A stretch of 64,000 nucleotides of DNA from Chloroflexales bacterium ZM16-3 (GCA_004138175.2 RYFE02000015.1:62001-126000); one strand, 5' to 3'. Counted from the stretch's first letter, positions 45,562-54,751 are shown. Notes: generated by a model not told the origin, from the letters alone. A program made the numbers and translations.

Positions 45562-45674
45562 CAAAATACGTAATTATGCCCAGGTGCAAGGCTAAGGTGC
45601 GCGGGAGCAGCGGGCACAGACAGGGGATATGCTATACTTGCGGCGACGGTTTCTCGTAACACAACCAGAAGATT

Positions 45675-46928
45675 ATGAATGTTCTGCTGATCGGCTCGGG
45701 TGGGCGCGAGCACGCTCTGGCCTGGAAGATTGCACAGTCACCCCAGATCGCAAAGCTGCTGTGCGTGCCCGGCAACACCGGCACCTCCCACCACGGGCAG
45801 AATGTGCCCTTCCCGCTCAACGACGTTGACGCACTGATCGACCTCGCCCAGCGCGAGGCGATCGACCTCGTCGTTGTCGGGCCGGAGAAGCCACTCGCCG
45901 ACGGTATCGCCGACCGCTTCATCGCAGCCGGGATTCCGGTGTTCGGACCAACCGCTGAGGCGGCGCGAATCGAGAGCAGCAAGGCATACGCGAAGGAGAT
46001 TATGGCCGAGGCCAGTGTGCCCACCGCCGCAGCCCACGTCTTCGCCACCGCCGAGGCCGCCGCCGACTTCGTACGCACGAGCGGCCAAGCCTGGGTGGTG
46101 AAGGCCGATGGCCTGGCCCAGGGCAAAGGTGTGGTGGTGCCCGACAGCGTCGAGGAGACGCTCACCGGCATCGCTCAGCTTAGCCAAGACCTGCCCGGCC
46201 AGCCGCTCCTCCTTGAGGAGCGCCTGATCGGTCGTGAGATCTCAGTGCTGGCACTCTGCGACGGCAGCCGGCTGGTGGTGCTTCCGCCCGCCCGCGACCA
46301 TAAGCGCCTGGGGGATGGCGACGTGGGGCCAAATACCGGCGGCATGGGCGTGGTGGCCCCGGTAGACGACGTGACGCCTGGGCAGCTCGATCAGATCGTG
46401 AATGCCTGCCTTCAGCCAGCGATCGACGTACTGGCCGCCAGAGGAACGCCCTTCTGCGGGGTGCTCTATGCGGGTATCATGCTCACCGAGACGGGGCCGA
46501 AGGTGCTAGAGTATAACGCCCGTTTTGGCGACCCAGAGGCTCAGGCGCTGCTGCCGCTGATCGAGGGTGACCTGCTAGAAGCGCTCTACGGCTGCGCCAC
46601 GGGTAAGCTCCAGCCCGAGAAGCTACGCCGCCGCAAAGGCTACGCCGTGTGCGTCGTGCTCTGTGCCGCTGGCTACCCCGAACGGCCGCGCAAGGGAGAC
46701 CCGATCCGTGGCGTCGAGGCTGTCGACGACAACAAGGTGCTGATCTTCCACGCCGGGACGGCCCTCGGTGCCGCTGGCCTCTGCACCGCCGGCGGGCGCG
46801 TCCTCGGAGTCACTGGCCTCGGCAGCACCCTGCGCCAGGCACGCGAGCGGGCCTACGAGTCCGCCGCTGGCATTCGCTTCGAGGGTAAGCACCACCGCAT
46901 GGATATCGGCAAAGAGCCGACGCCCTGA
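45675..46928 (+). CDS. purD: Phosphoribosylamine-glycine ligase
   Basis: PurD makes glycinamide ribonucleotide from phosphoribosylamine and glycine, using ATP, in purine synthesis. The 417-residue protein has MNVLLIGSGGREHALAWKIA, GPEKPLADGI, the ATP-grasp core (KADGLAQGKGVVV; GREISVLALCDG) and the signature FGDPEAQALLPLI with GNTGGMG-type loop PNTGGMGVVAP. Full length. The upstream ATG is preceded by AGAAG. It is followed by purN on the same strand after a heptamer-repeat spacer. Confidence 0.96.
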   Translation: MNVLLIGSGGREHALAWKIAQSPQIAKLLCVPGNTGTSHHGQNVPFPLNDVDALIDLAQREAIDLVVVGPEKPLADGIADRFIAAGIPVFGPTAEAARIESSKAYAKEIMAEASVPTAAAHVFATAEAAADFVRTSGQAWVVKADGLAQGKGVVVPDSVEETLTGIAQLSQDLPGQPLLLEERLIGREISVLALCDGSRLVVLPPARDHKRLGDGDVGPNTGGMGVVAPVDDVTPGQLDQIVNACLQPAIDVLAARGTPFCGVLYAGIMLTETGPKVLEYNARFGDPEAQALLPLIEGDLLEALYGCATGKLQPEKLRRRKGYAVCVVLCAAGYPERPRKGDPIRGVEAVDDNKVLIFHAGTALGAAGLCTAGGRVLGVTGLGSTLRQARERAYESAAGIRFEGKHHRMDIGKEPTP

Positions 46929-46929
46929 T

Positions 46930-46998
46930 GCGATTGCAAATTGCAGATTGCAGATTACGCCCTGATAATCTGCAATCTACAATCTGCAATCTGCAATT
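46930..46998. repeat. Inverted GATTGCA heptamer repeat between purD and purN
   Basis: Tandem GATTGCA-like units (TTGCAAATTGCAGATTGCAG) are followed by the complementary series (AATCTGCAATCTACAATCTG). The repeat occupies the whole intergenic gap. Confidence 0.8.
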
Positions 46999-47652
46999 AT
47001 GGGAGAGAGCGTGTACACCATCGCCGTCCTGATCAGCGGCTCCGGCAGCAATCTTCAGGCTCTCTTCGACGCCCAAGACGCCGGGCAGATCGGCAGCGCC
47101 GAGGTATGCCTGGTTGTCAGCGACCGAGCAGACGCCTACGGGCTCCAGCGGGCGCTGGGCCGCGGCGTGGCCACAGCCCACGTGCCGCTCCCCGCTGCAT
47201 CGAAGGGGCCAGCCCGTGAGGCATCCCGCGCCGCATGGGAGCAGCGCCTCGCCAGCGTCATCGCCACCTTCACGCCCGACCTCGTGGTGCTCGCCGGGTT
47301 TATGCGCATCCTCTCGCCAGCGTTCCTTCAGCACTTCCCCGGTCGGGTGATCAACCAGCACCCCGCGCTGCTCCCCGCCGACGGAGGCGACACCGTGACC
47401 ACCAGTGCTGGGCTGACGATCCCGGCCCTGCGCGGCGCCCACGTGGTTCCTGATGCGCTCAGTCGCGGCCTGCCCGTCACCGGATGCACGATCCACCGCG
47501 TCACCCCGCGCGTCGATGACGGCCCGATCCTCGCCCAGGCTGAGGTGCCGATCCTCCCCGACGACAGCGAGAACAGCCTCCACGAGCGGATCAAGGTTGA
47601 GGAGCGTCGGCTAATCGTCCAAGTGGTACACAACCTCGCAGCCGGGCGGTGA
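46999..47652 (+). CDS. purN: Phosphoribosylglycinamide formyltransferase
   Basis: PurN transfers a formyl group from 10-formyl-THF to GAR. The 217-residue protein begins with AVLISGSGSNLQALFDA, has LAGFMRILSP, the catalytic loop NQHPALLP (usual NIHPSLLP; Asn and His kept), and the Asp in VTPRVDDGPILAQ. A longer-than-usual segment (about 133-155) lies between the catalytic loop and VTGCTIH. A GTG at 47011 with GGGAGAG upstream is an alternative start. It follows purD and forms a small purine operon. Confidence 0.92.
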   Translation: MGESVYTIAVLISGSGSNLQALFDAQDAGQIGSAEVCLVVSDRADAYGLQRALGRGVATAHVPLPAASKGPAREASRAAWEQRLASVIATFTPDLVVLAGFMRILSPAFLQHFPGRVINQHPALLPADGGDTVTTSAGLTIPALRGAHVVPDALSRGLPVTGCTIHRVTPRVDDGPILAQAEVPILPDDSENSLHERIKVEERRLIVQVVHNLAAGR

Positions 47653-47666
47653 GTTCTGCAATCAAT

Positions 47667-48350
47667 TCAGGCGGGCGACACAAAATGATAGGCTGGCCAG
47701 GGGCCGGTGCAGAGCAGACGCAGGTTAGACCGCTCCGCACTGATCTTGGCGACGTGCGACTGAAAGCAGGCTACCGCACTACAAGCCACAAGATAGGCCG
47801 CGATCAGGAGCATCTGCTCGTTCGGCAGCACCTTACAGGCGCTTGCGATGGCGTGCTTGTCAAGCTGGGAGTGCAACTCATCCGAGATCTGCGTGGCGCG
47901 TAGGCGACGGAATGCTGCGGCCCGCTCCTCCGCGATGCGTCGCTCGATGGAGGCCCGTCCAGTCTGCGGCGCACCCTCAATGACCGGCGACACATGCGGA
48001 TCGTCTGCCCAGAACACACGCAGCCTCATCTCGACCCTCCCGCTCACCCGACTCAGATCGTCGGCGAAAGCGTCGCGCCGCTTACGCAGCAGGTCACGCA
48101 CCGCATCCACGTCGGCCAGAATAGTGCCGAAGCGCACCGGAAGCACACCGTACGACTCCGCCAGCGACTGAACAACCAACTCGTGCCGCACAATCTGCAC
48201 GGCGCCAGTAGCAATGGACTGTGGATCGATCTGGCTGACCACCGCGCCGATGCCGCCCTCATAAATGTAACTGATCGGCTGGTCGGCCAGTCCCACCCCC
48301 GGCATTGGCCCGGTGCCCGGTCGATCAATGATCGCATAGAGATACAGCAT
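47667..48350 (-). CDS. gvpL: Gas vesicle protein GvpF/GvpL family
   Basis: The 227-residue protein has the GvpL/F pattern: MLYLYAIIDRPG, GGIGAVVSQID, the segment HELVVQSLAESYGVLPVRFGT, and a C-terminus ending CTGPWPAYHFVSP, close to the usual tGPWPpYhF. GvpF/L is a minor gas-vesicle protein needed for assembly of the GvpA shell. ATG at 48350 follows GAGGTGACG. It is the last gene in the gvp run and convergent with purN. F versus L cannot be settled; the symbol is provisional. Confidence 0.9.
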   Translation of the reverse strand: MLYLYAIIDRPGTGPMPGVGLADQPISYIYEGGIGAVVSQIDPQSIATGAVQIVRHELVVQSLAESYGVLPVRFGTILADVDAVRDLLRKRRDAFADDLSRVSGRVEMRLRVFWADDPHVSPVIEGAPQTGRASIERRIAEERAAAFRRLRATQISDELHSQLDKHAIASACKVLPNEQMLLIAAYLVACSAVACFQSHVAKISAERSNLRLLCTGPWPAYHFVSPA

Positions 48351-48414
48351 CGTCACCTCAGACACCCATAGCCGTCAGTCGTCGGTCATCGGTCATCTTC
48401 AGCGTCTCGGTGGC

Positions 48415-49203
48415 TCAAGCATTCCGCTGAGTGCTATAGCTCCAGTGAACAGCAAGGCTGACGAAATTGTAGGGCGGCACCGGCCCAACATACGTGAAGG
48501 TCATTTGCGAACCGAAGCGATCATCCAGATCGCGCACAGCCTGATCAAAGCGCGCCTCGTCGAACCGATCAACCAGGAAGGATACGTTCATCACCATCTG
48601 GTCGGTCAGTACCGGGTGGGTGACAAGGGCGCGGGACAGCGGGCGTAGGGAGGATAAGATCTGCTCACCGTCGAACTGACGCCGCTGCGTAACGGCGGCC
48701 TCAACCATGTCGCCAAGGCGAATGCGCTCATAGTAGGTGTTCTCAGGCGGGCGACCAGCAATGCTATCGCGCAGAGCGCAGATCATGGGCTGCTGATCGG
48801 CGATCTCTTGAAACATGCGCTCGTCAAACCAGAATGCCTTCAGGCCCAACTCGATACGGCCATCCAGGTCACTGATCTGCTGCTCTAGATCGGCATAGCG
48901 CTGGGCCAACAGCTGCTCCTGGATCGTCTCGGCGTCTGGGGCCACCACACCGAGACAGATCGGCAGCACAGTATACTGCTGCATCACCACCTCAAGCACC
49001 CGCGTGTGGGCCATCATATTGCGGCGTGAGTTGTCGTACTCCTCGCAGGGCGAGTCGCTAACCACCGCCGCGAGCCCGCGATAAGGGATCGTGTAGACAC
49101 GTGCGCCCTGTTCGTGAATACCACGGGCAGCTATCGCGCGTGCATCGGCACAGCGGATGATCCCGTAGAGGTATTTGCCGGCAAGCACATCTGTCTCGAT
49201 CAT
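48415..49203 (-). CDS. gvpF: Gas vesicle protein GvpF/GvpL family, second copy
   Basis: The 262-residue protein has KYLYGIIRC, YRGLAAVVSDSP, HTRVLEVVMQQYTVLPICLG and TFTYVGPVPPYNFVSL, all GvpF/L landmarks. It is longer than the neighbour and divergent from it. RBS GGAGCC precedes ATG. A spacer of about 490 bases separates it from the GvpC-like gene. Two paralogues in tandem fit the F/L pair in other gas-vesicle clusters. Confidence 0.9.
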   Translation of the reverse strand: MIETDVLAGKYLYGIIRCADARAIAARGIHEQGARVYTIPYRGLAAVVSDSPCEEYDNSRRNMMAHTRVLEVVMQQYTVLPICLGVVAPDAETIQEQLLAQRYADLEQQISDLDGRIELGLKAFWFDERMFQEIADQQPMICALRDSIAGRPPENTYYERIRLGDMVEAAVTQRRQFDGEQILSSLRPLSRALVTHPVLTDQMVMNVSFLVDRFDEARFDQAVRDLDDRFGSQMTFTYVGPVPPYNFVSLAVHWSYSTQRNA

Positions 49204-49690
49204 AGCAGGCTCCGTCGCTTCGCAGATTGCAGATTTGGCGCAATAGACATCATTTTTATGTCAATTCAAGGTGCGTTCGCATGAATACTTCCAGATGGAT
49301 GTAGGACGCCTCACAGTTAGAGGTGAGCAGCACAAATATATACTCCTCCTGCACCGTCAGGAGCCCATTGATCGGCCTCGGGGTGTGAGCGGGTGAACTT
49401 CTTATAGATTTAGGAAGCCACATCCCTTCCCGGTGCGGAACACCCCCATCTTCCACTCAGTGAGAGGGGGCTAGGGGGTGAGAGCCGTGCAAGACGGTCA
49501 CGTAAAACTGGCCATTCTGAAACCATGTCTAAGAACAACACCTTTCGAATAAGGCAGATCGGGCCGACCATGAATGTCACCACGAATGCATGAATAACGG
49601 ACGGATGGTGCAGGCATTCGTACATTCGTGGTGACATTCGTGGTCGGCTGAGTTCGGTGGTTCCTCGGTCTTATTTGAAACGTATTATGT
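49204..49690. other. Spacer in the gvp cluster with a long inverted repeat
   Basis: No gene is convincing in this stretch of about 490 bases. An inverted repeat with 26-base arms (49563-49588 and 49623-49648; 25 of 26 match; GCCGACCA start) with a 34-base loop lies downstream of the GvpC-like stop and may end its transcript. A GATTGCA unit follows at the left end. Confidence 0.6.
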
Positions 49691-50911
49691 CTATGAAGGC
49701 ATGCCGGCGAGGCTGCGGGCCTGAACGATCCAATCCTCGACGTTGGCAAGCCGACCAGCGTCACCAAGTGCCTTGCGCAAATCCTCCGGGCTGCTCAGCG
49801 CTAGTTGGATGTACGTGCAGATGCCGGCGCGATCAAGGCGCTGCTGGAGGGCTGGGCCAATGCCGTGAATAGTGGTGAGGTTGTCGCGGTATGAGCGAGC
49901 CTGGGTCGGCTCAGGCTCAGAAACCGGCTCAGCAGGGGCCTGAAGCGCCTGCGCCGCCACGTCTAGCTCGTTGAGCAGCGGGGCCAGCCGGTGACGCAGA
50001 TCCTCAATCATCCGACGGAAGTCCTCGTGCTGGGCTGGTGACGTCGGCCAGGGTGAGGTCTCAAGCTCACGGCTCAGTGCGACGACGTTGCGCTGCACAC
50101 CTAGGACGATCTCGCCCATCTGGTCACGCTCGGCGGGGGAGAACCGACCGAAGGTTCGCATCAGTTCAGCAAGGAACGGCTGCACATTGCCGGAGAGGCC
50201 ATCAACCTGGGCACCGATCTGGATCTCCTGATCATCGCTGGGGGCACCACCCTCAAGGACGCGCAGAATCGTCACCCGCGCCATCTGGGCGTAGGCCACC
50301 AGCCCAGCCTGACCAAACCGCTGCACCATATCTAGGTCATCCTCATCCGACGTTGGGGGCTCTGCCACAGGCACAGAGGATGTGGGGGTATCTGTCGCGG
50401 GCATGGCGGGGAGTGTCGGCGGTAAAGCGACCGGACGGGTGATGTGTAGCTCTGCCAGCATATTGGCGACATCATGCGCCCGCGACTGGCGATCCAGGCT
50501 AAGCCTGTCCCACTGCGCGGCGGCCATATCGGCGCGCTCCGCGCTCAGATCGCCCAGGTAGTTAGCCACATGTTGGCGCAGGTCACGCAGCTCCTGAGCG
50601 CGCTGCTGCTGCAGGTCAGCAGTGCGGGCGCGGCGGTCGGTGGAGAGACCATGGAGCAGATCGGCGACATCCTTGCGCAGGGTGTCAACAATCGTCTGTA
50701 GATGGTTTCGCTGCGCCTCGGCGCTGGCGGACAAGTCAGAGTCCATGTCGGCAAGAGCTTTCGCCACCATATCGTGCAATTCTGCAGCCTGCGCGGCCAA
50801 GAACTGACGCTGATCGGCGGCAGCTTGCTGGCGGGCCATCCGATAACCCCGGATTTGGTGCCCGACAGCCTCGCGCACATCGGCGGAATGGAAGGGCTGA
50901 AATAGTGTCAC
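49691..50911 (-). CDS. GvpC-like repeat protein fused to a helix-hairpin-helix domain
   Basis: The 406-residue protein starts at GTG 50911, seven bases after AAGGAG. Residues of about 10-150 form Gln/Ala/Arg-rich helical repeats of roughly 30-35 residues (RQFLAAQAAELHDMV, RNHLQTIVDTLRKDVADLL, RAQELRDLRQHVANYL), as in GvpC, the outer rib that stiffens gas vesicles. A Pro-rich linker, a helical middle (about 200-320) and a C-terminal HhH domain (LTTIHGIGPALQQRLDRAGI) follow. A gvpA-adjacent position supports the GvpC idea. The HhH part is unexpected, so a DNA- or protein-binding adaptor is an alternative. Confidence 0.6.
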   Translation of the reverse strand: MTLFQPFHSADVREAVGHQIRGYRMARQQAAADQRQFLAAQAAELHDMVAKALADMDSDLSASAEAQRNHLQTIVDTLRKDVADLLHGLSTDRRARTADLQQQRAQELRDLRQHVANYLGDLSAERADMAAAQWDRLSLDRQSRAHDVANMLAELHITRPVALPPTLPAMPATDTPTSSVPVAEPPTSDEDDLDMVQRFGQAGLVAYAQMARVTILRVLEGGAPSDDQEIQIGAQVDGLSGNVQPFLAELMRTFGRFSPAERDQMGEIVLGVQRNVVALSRELETSPWPTSPAQHEDFRRMIEDLRHRLAPLLNELDVAAQALQAPAEPVSEPEPTQARSYRDNLTTIHGIGPALQQRLDRAGICTYIQLALSSPEDLRKALGDAGRLANVEDWIVQARSLAGMPS

Positions 50912-51076
50912 CACGCAGCTCCTTACTATGCTATAGCACTGAGCAGACTGCTTGAGCCACTGAGGCACTGAACCTGGTGGCTCGCTGCGCTCGCGCCTTC
51001 TTCATGACAGGCTCAATCCCTCTGCCCGCTGCTATAAGCAATCAACTCTGCACACAGAGGATTCAAAGAGGGTACA

Positions 51077-51116
51077 GCGCGCCGACGCAACCAAGTGCGC
51101 AGGTGTGTCGGCGCGC
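51077..51116. terminator. Hairpin between gvpA and the GvpC-like gene
   Basis: Arms GCGCGCCGAC and GTCGGCGCGC (10 bases each) with a 20-base loop lie just after the gvpA stop. An attenuator here would give the high GvpA to GvpC ratio needed for vesicles, as in other bacteria. Confidence 0.55.
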
Positions 51117-51125
51117 CACGAGCAG

Positions 51126-51341
51126 CTAGGCGAGAGATGCCGTTGATGCCGTGAGACCCACAGCCTCAGCATACTTCAGGTAGGTATCCACACCAGCGAC
51201 CACAACACGAGCCTCCACCGCCAGTAACTCGATCCCGACCAGCGACACGCGAACCCACGCGTCGATCACGATGCCCTTGTCCAGAATACGATCCACGACC
51301 TCGGCGAGACTGCTTGACGCATTCACTTTCTCGATGGCCAT
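51126..51341 (-). CDS. gvpA: Major gas vesicle structural protein GvpA
   Basis: GvpA forms the wall of the gas vesicle. The 71-residue protein has the highly conserved fold: [40 protein letters not shown] and [24 protein letters not shown] precedes ATG. It is the first gene of the gvp run, behind a promoter block that is shared with the sensory operon at 55.2 kb. Other essential gvp genes (gvpN, gvpG, gvpK) are not in the window. Confidence 0.97.
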   Translation of the reverse strand: MAIEKVNASSSLAEVVDRILDKGIVIDAWVRVSLVGIELLAVEARVVVAGVDTYLKYAEAVGLTASTASLA

Positions 51342-51392
51342 ACCAAATCTCCTCTAATGTAGTGGTAGGACACTGGGTGCATTCCCCACGAT

Positions 51393-51460
51393 TATTACAC
51401 CGCACGTTCTGTCCGCTCGCCGTTAGCCCTCTGCAAGTGTTCTGTTAGGGTTGTGTTAGG
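51393..51460 (-). promoter_or_regulatory. gvpA promoter with 11-bp-spaced CCTAAC half-sites
   Basis: On the minus strand CCTAAC starts at 51460 and again at 51449 (11-bp step), with GCTAAC 22 bp further on. GTGTAATAAT (-10 candidate, GTGTAATA at 51393-51400) begins 49 nt after the start of the second CCTAAC. No -35-like hexamer is seen at the usual distance. The same block occurs at 55048-55115. Confidence 0.72.
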
Positions 51461-51541
51461 AGGTCAGCGAATAGCACATGAAGGCACGAATGTCTCGCCT
51501 TGGCGAGACATTCGTGCCTTCATGTGCTATTCGCTGACCTC
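51460..51541. terminator. 82-base perfect palindrome (40-bp arms)
   Basis: Arms starting GAGGTCAGCGAATAGCACAT are perfect over 40 bases with a 2-base TT loop. One arm includes the first base of the regulator's stop-codon complement, the other touches the first CCTAAC of the gvpA promoter. It probably separates the regulator operon from gvpA. Confidence 0.75.
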
Positions 51542-52251
51542 TATGCGGCCTGATCGCCGCGCAGAATGTAGCCATGTCGGGCCACCGTGCAGAGGCGGAC
51601 GGGGTGGCGAGGATCGGGCTCGATCTTGGAGCGCAGATTCATCACATGCCAGCGCACCAGGCCCGGTTCAGCCGTGTCAGGCGAGTAGTTCCATACCTCG
51701 CGCAGCAGGCGGTCGCTAGAGCAGACCTCATTGGGGTGGCGCATGAGGTAGCCCAGCAGATCAAGCTCAGCAGGAGTAAGCTGCACCGGCATTCCCGAAA
51801 CCTCGGCCTGGCAGGTGTGCAGATCAAGGCGTAGGCTGCCGACGTTCAGGACGATCCTCCCCGCTGCTGCTACCGTTGCGTTAGAGGTGCGTCGCAGCAG
51901 AGCTCTGATCCGCGCCTTCAGCTCGCGCAGGTCGAAGGGCTTGATTAGGTAATCGTCAGCACCCTCAGCGAAGCCGCGCAGGCGATCCTCAACCGTGTTG
52001 CGCCCGGTCAAAAAGAGCACCGGCACATCGGCCAGGTCGGCATGCATGTGCATGGTAGCGCAGAGATCAAATCCATTCATCTGCGGCATCGACACATCGA
52101 GCACCACCAGATCCGGTCGCTGGATCTGCGCCATCTGGAGAGCCTCCGTGCCATTGTGTGCCATGCGAACGGTATAGCCCTCGTCGTAGAGCGCGTGACC
52201 AACTACCCAGAGCAGGTCGTCTTCATCATCAACGAGCAAGATGTGTTGCAT
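51541..52251 (-). CDS. OmpR/PhoB-type response regulator
   Basis: The 236-residue regulator has a receiver with DDEDD, phospho-acceptor Asp 52 (VVLDVSMPQMNGFD), Thr in FLTGR and Lys in IKPFD, then a winged-helix DNA-binding domain (LTPAELDLLGYLMRHPNEVC, RWHVMNLRSKIEPDP, TVARHGYIL). ATG at 52251 follows AGGAGGG. It overlaps the upstream receiver gene by 49 bases and follows a sensor kinase. OmpR-type proteins bind direct repeats at 11-bp steps, so it is the prime candidate for the CCTAAC blocks at gvpA and at 55.05 kb. Confidence 0.93.
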   Translation of the reverse strand: MQHILLVDDEDDLLWVVGHALYDEGYTVRMAHNGTEALQMAQIQRPDLVVLDVSMPQMNGFDLCATMHMHADLADVPVLFLTGRNTVEDRLRGFAEGADDYLIKPFDLRELKARIRALLRRTSNATVAAAGRIVLNVGSLRLDLHTCQAEVSGMPVQLTPAELDLLGYLMRHPNEVCSSDRLLREVWNYSPDTAEPGLVRWHVMNLRSKIEPDPRHPVRLCTVARHGYILRGDQAA

Positions 52252-52643
52252 AAACGACCCTCCTGTTGGCACCTGTTAGCCGACAGAGCCTGCTGTAACA
52301 TAGCGAGAACATCACTGCGCGAGAAGGGCTTGGCGAGAAACCCAATGATCGGCGCATGGGCAAGGCTCTGATCGCCCAAGTAATAGTAGCCTGACATCAG
52401 CACCAGTACCGTACAAGGGCTGATCGCGAGGATCTGCTCAGCAAGCTCGATCCCATTGGCATCAGGTAAGACGGCATCGAGAAAGGCGACGGCGTAGCAT
52501 TGCTGGCGCAGCATAGCGAGCGCATCGGCCCCACAGGATGCGCTGCTGACGTGTATTTCGCTTGTCTGAAGCATGCGCTCTAGTGCCCAGCAGAGATCGG
52601 GCTCGTCATCAATGAGAAGAATATGTGTCGTGCTTCCCCCCAT
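52203..52643 (-). CDS. Single-domain response regulator
   Basis: The 146-residue product is a receiver domain only: LLIDDEPD, phospho-acceptor Asp 56 (AVAFLDAVLPDANG), SG in LVLMSGYY and Lys in LAKPFS. The last 15 or so residues are translated from the overlap with the next regulator. It lies between the kinase and the OmpR-type regulator and may act as a phosphate sink or relay. ATG at 52643 follows AGGAG. Confidence 0.88.
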   Translation of the reverse strand: MGGSTTHILLIDDEPDLCWALERMLQTSEIHVSSASCGADALAMLRQQCYAVAFLDAVLPDANGIELAEQILAISPCTVLVLMSGYYYLGDQSLAHAPIIGFLAKPFSRSDVLAMLQQALSANRCQQEGRLCNTSCSLMMKTTCSG

Positions 52644-52702
52644 ACACACTCCTATAGCTATCGGGCGGCATCAATGTGTGGTGAGTCGTAGACGCGGCAG
52701 AG

Positions 52703-54751
52703 TCATCCCTGCTGCCCTGGCTCATTTGGCGCAACGGCGAGGTAGGTGTCGCTAACAGGCAGACATATAATAAACGTCGCCCCCTGCCCCGGCTCGCTAT
52801 CAACCTCAAGCGTCCCATGATGCTGCTGAATAATGCTGTAGCTGATCGAGAGGCCCAGCCCAGTGCCCTTGCCCACCGCTCGCGTGGTAAAGAACGGGTC
52901 AAAGATCTTTGCCATATGCTTGCTATCAATTCCCTGGCCGCTGTCGCGAAAGCGCAACTCAATCTGCTCGCCGATCAAGCGTGTACGCACAATCAGGTGG
53001 CCGCCATTGGGCATAGCGTTGCACGCGTTGAGGATCAGGTTTGAGAAGACCTGCTGAAGCAACTCAGGGTTGCCGTAGATCCGTGGCACATCCGGGGAGA
53101 AGTCGCGCTGAAGGGCGACTTGTGAGACAAGCATCTGGTGGCCCAGCAGCGTGAAGGTCTCCTCAAGGGTGGCGTGGATGTTCAGCGGACGGTAGCGATC
53201 CTGCGGCGGGTGTGCAAACTTGAGCAAGTGCTCAATGATCAGCGAGGCGCGCTGCGTCGAGGTAGTGATCTTCTGGATGCATTGCTGGCGGAGCGCTGCA
53301 TCATCGGGGTGGTCATCGAGAAGTTGGGCGCTCGCCGCAATAATCGCCAGCGGATTACGGATCTCGTGGGCGATCCCACCTGCCATCACGCCAAGCGAGG
53401 CCATCTTCGCCGACTGGGCCAACTGCGCCTCAAGGTGCCTACGCTCGGTCAGATCGCGCCCAACCGCCACCAGCGCCACCACAGCGCCGGAGTCGTCACG
53501 CATAGCCGAGCAGTTCCATGCCACGTCCACCTGCTGCTGCGGGTTCGAGGTGATCAGAGCGATCTCTGCGGCGATGCGCTCCTCGCCCTGAGCCAACTGG
53601 CGAATCTTCGTCTCTAGAGTGCGGCGCTGATCCACGACGCAGAGTGACACGAAGGATCTGCCGCACACCTGCGCAGACGTCAGCCCTGACACGCGTTCCG
53701 CTGCCCGATTCCATGTCACCACATCACCTTGCGGGGTCATCGAAACCACGAGATCGCTCGCCCAATCAATCACACTGGCTAAGTAGCGCTCGGCGCGGCG
53801 CACATCCTCGCCGAGTTGCTCGCGCTCGGTAATGTCCTCCATCAGCAGCAGCACATGCTCCACATGCTCCCCGCTCTTGATCGGGATGAGCCGGTAATAG
53901 TAGATGCGCGTAGGTAAGCCCGGTGCCCGATAGGCCATCTTCTCGCCATCGAAGACCGCGCCGCTAGCAAACACACCACTGATCTTAGCTTCAAGCTGGA
54001 GGAAGCGTAAGAGCACCGGCGGGAATGCATGGCTTATCGAGCGACCAATCGTCTGCCGCGGATCATGGCGAGTCTTGGTGAGAAAGTTGCGGTTCGCCGA
54101 GACAATCTGAAGCTTACGATCAATCACCACGAGCGAGATCGGCACGCTCTCGATGATCCGATTAATGAAGCGCTCGCTGTTGGCCAGCTCGTCGTAGAGC
54201 TGCGCTGTCTGGAGGGCGGCGGCCTGACGCTCGGCGATCAGAGAGGCAAACCAGAGATCCTCAGGGGTGAAGGCAGGGGCATCGCCCTGGCGTGCCAAAT
54301 TCAGCACCCCGCTCAGCTGGTCGCCGATCACCATCGGCACACAGAGGGCCGAGCTGATCGCGTGCTGGTGCATATACTCGTTCAGATGGGCTGGGACATC
54401 GGGGCCGCTGGGGAGCAGAAGTGGACGACGGTTGAGGGCGACCCAGCCGGCGATCCCATCGCCGAGGGCGGTAGCCGTCTGATCCACAATATCCATGTCG
54501 ATGCCAATCGCAGCGGCGATCCGTAGCTGATGGCGCTCTGAATCGTAACGCATAAGCGACGCGCGATCAGCCTGGGTCGCCTCCGCCACGACGTTCAGCA
54601 GGTCGCGGTCTAGCGTGTCGGAGCTGCGGTGGGAGAGGAAGAAGTTCTGCCAACAATCAAACAGCGACTCGAGAGTCGGCCGCCATGTACGCTCGGGGTG
54701 TAGCGGGGGCGATAGAGGAGGAGCAGCGTTGGTCATCATTGACTCGTTCAT
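52703..54751 (-). CDS. Sensor histidine kinase with GAF and PAS domains
   Basis: The 682-residue soluble kinase has a GAF domain (about 45-190), two PAS domains (about 205-315, [18 protein letters not shown]; about 325-440, [16 protein letters not shown]), the H-box [12 protein letters not shown] (His about 462) and HATPase with [10 protein letters not shown] and GQGIDSKHM. All catalytic motifs are intact. RBS AGAGG precedes ATG. It heads the minus-strand run kinase-receiver-OmpR regulator that borders gvpA, so it probably controls gas-vesicle genes. The GAF ligand is unknown; no bilin-binding Cys is evident. Confidence 0.92.
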   Translation of the reverse strand: MNESMMTNAAPPLSPPLHPERTWRPTLESLFDCWQNFFLSHRSSDTLDRDLLNVVAEATQADRASLMRYDSERHQLRIAAAIGIDMDIVDQTATALGDGIAGWVALNRRPLLLPSGPDVPAHLNEYMHQHAISSALCVPMVIGDQLSGVLNLARQGDAPAFTPEDLWFASLIAERQAAALQTAQLYDELANSERFINRIIESVPISLVVIDRKLQIVSANRNFLTKTRHDPRQTIGRSISHAFPPVLLRFLQLEAKISGVFASGAVFDGEKMAYRAPGLPTRIYYYRLIPIKSGEHVEHVLLLMEDITEREQLGEDVRRAERYLASVIDWASDLVVSMTPQGDVVTWNRAAERVSGLTSAQVCGRSFVSLCVVDQRRTLETKIRQLAQGEERIAAEIALITSNPQQQVDVAWNCSAMRDDSGAVVALVAVGRDLTERRHLEAQLAQSAKMASLGVMAGGIAHEIRNPLAIIAASAQLLDDHPDDAALRQQCIQKITTSTQRASLIIEHLLKFAHPPQDRYRPLNIHATLEETFTLLGHQMLVSQVALQRDFSPDVPRIYGNPELLQQVFSNLILNACNAMPNGGHLIVRTRLIGEQIELRFRDSGQGIDSKHMAKIFDPFFTTRAVGKGTGLGLSISYSIIQQHHGTLEVDSEPGQGATFIICLPVSDTYLAVAPNEPGQQG

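Noticed and set aside
49256-49767. Small ORFs between the second GvpF/L gene and the GvpC-like gene
   Set aside because: They overlap a 26-bp inverted repeat and other repeats; no RBS and no similarity to known gvp proteins that I recognise.
52703-54751. GAF domain of the gvp-linked kinase as a phytochrome
   Set aside because: No bilin-binding Cys motif or PHY domain is visible; only a generic GAF is supported.
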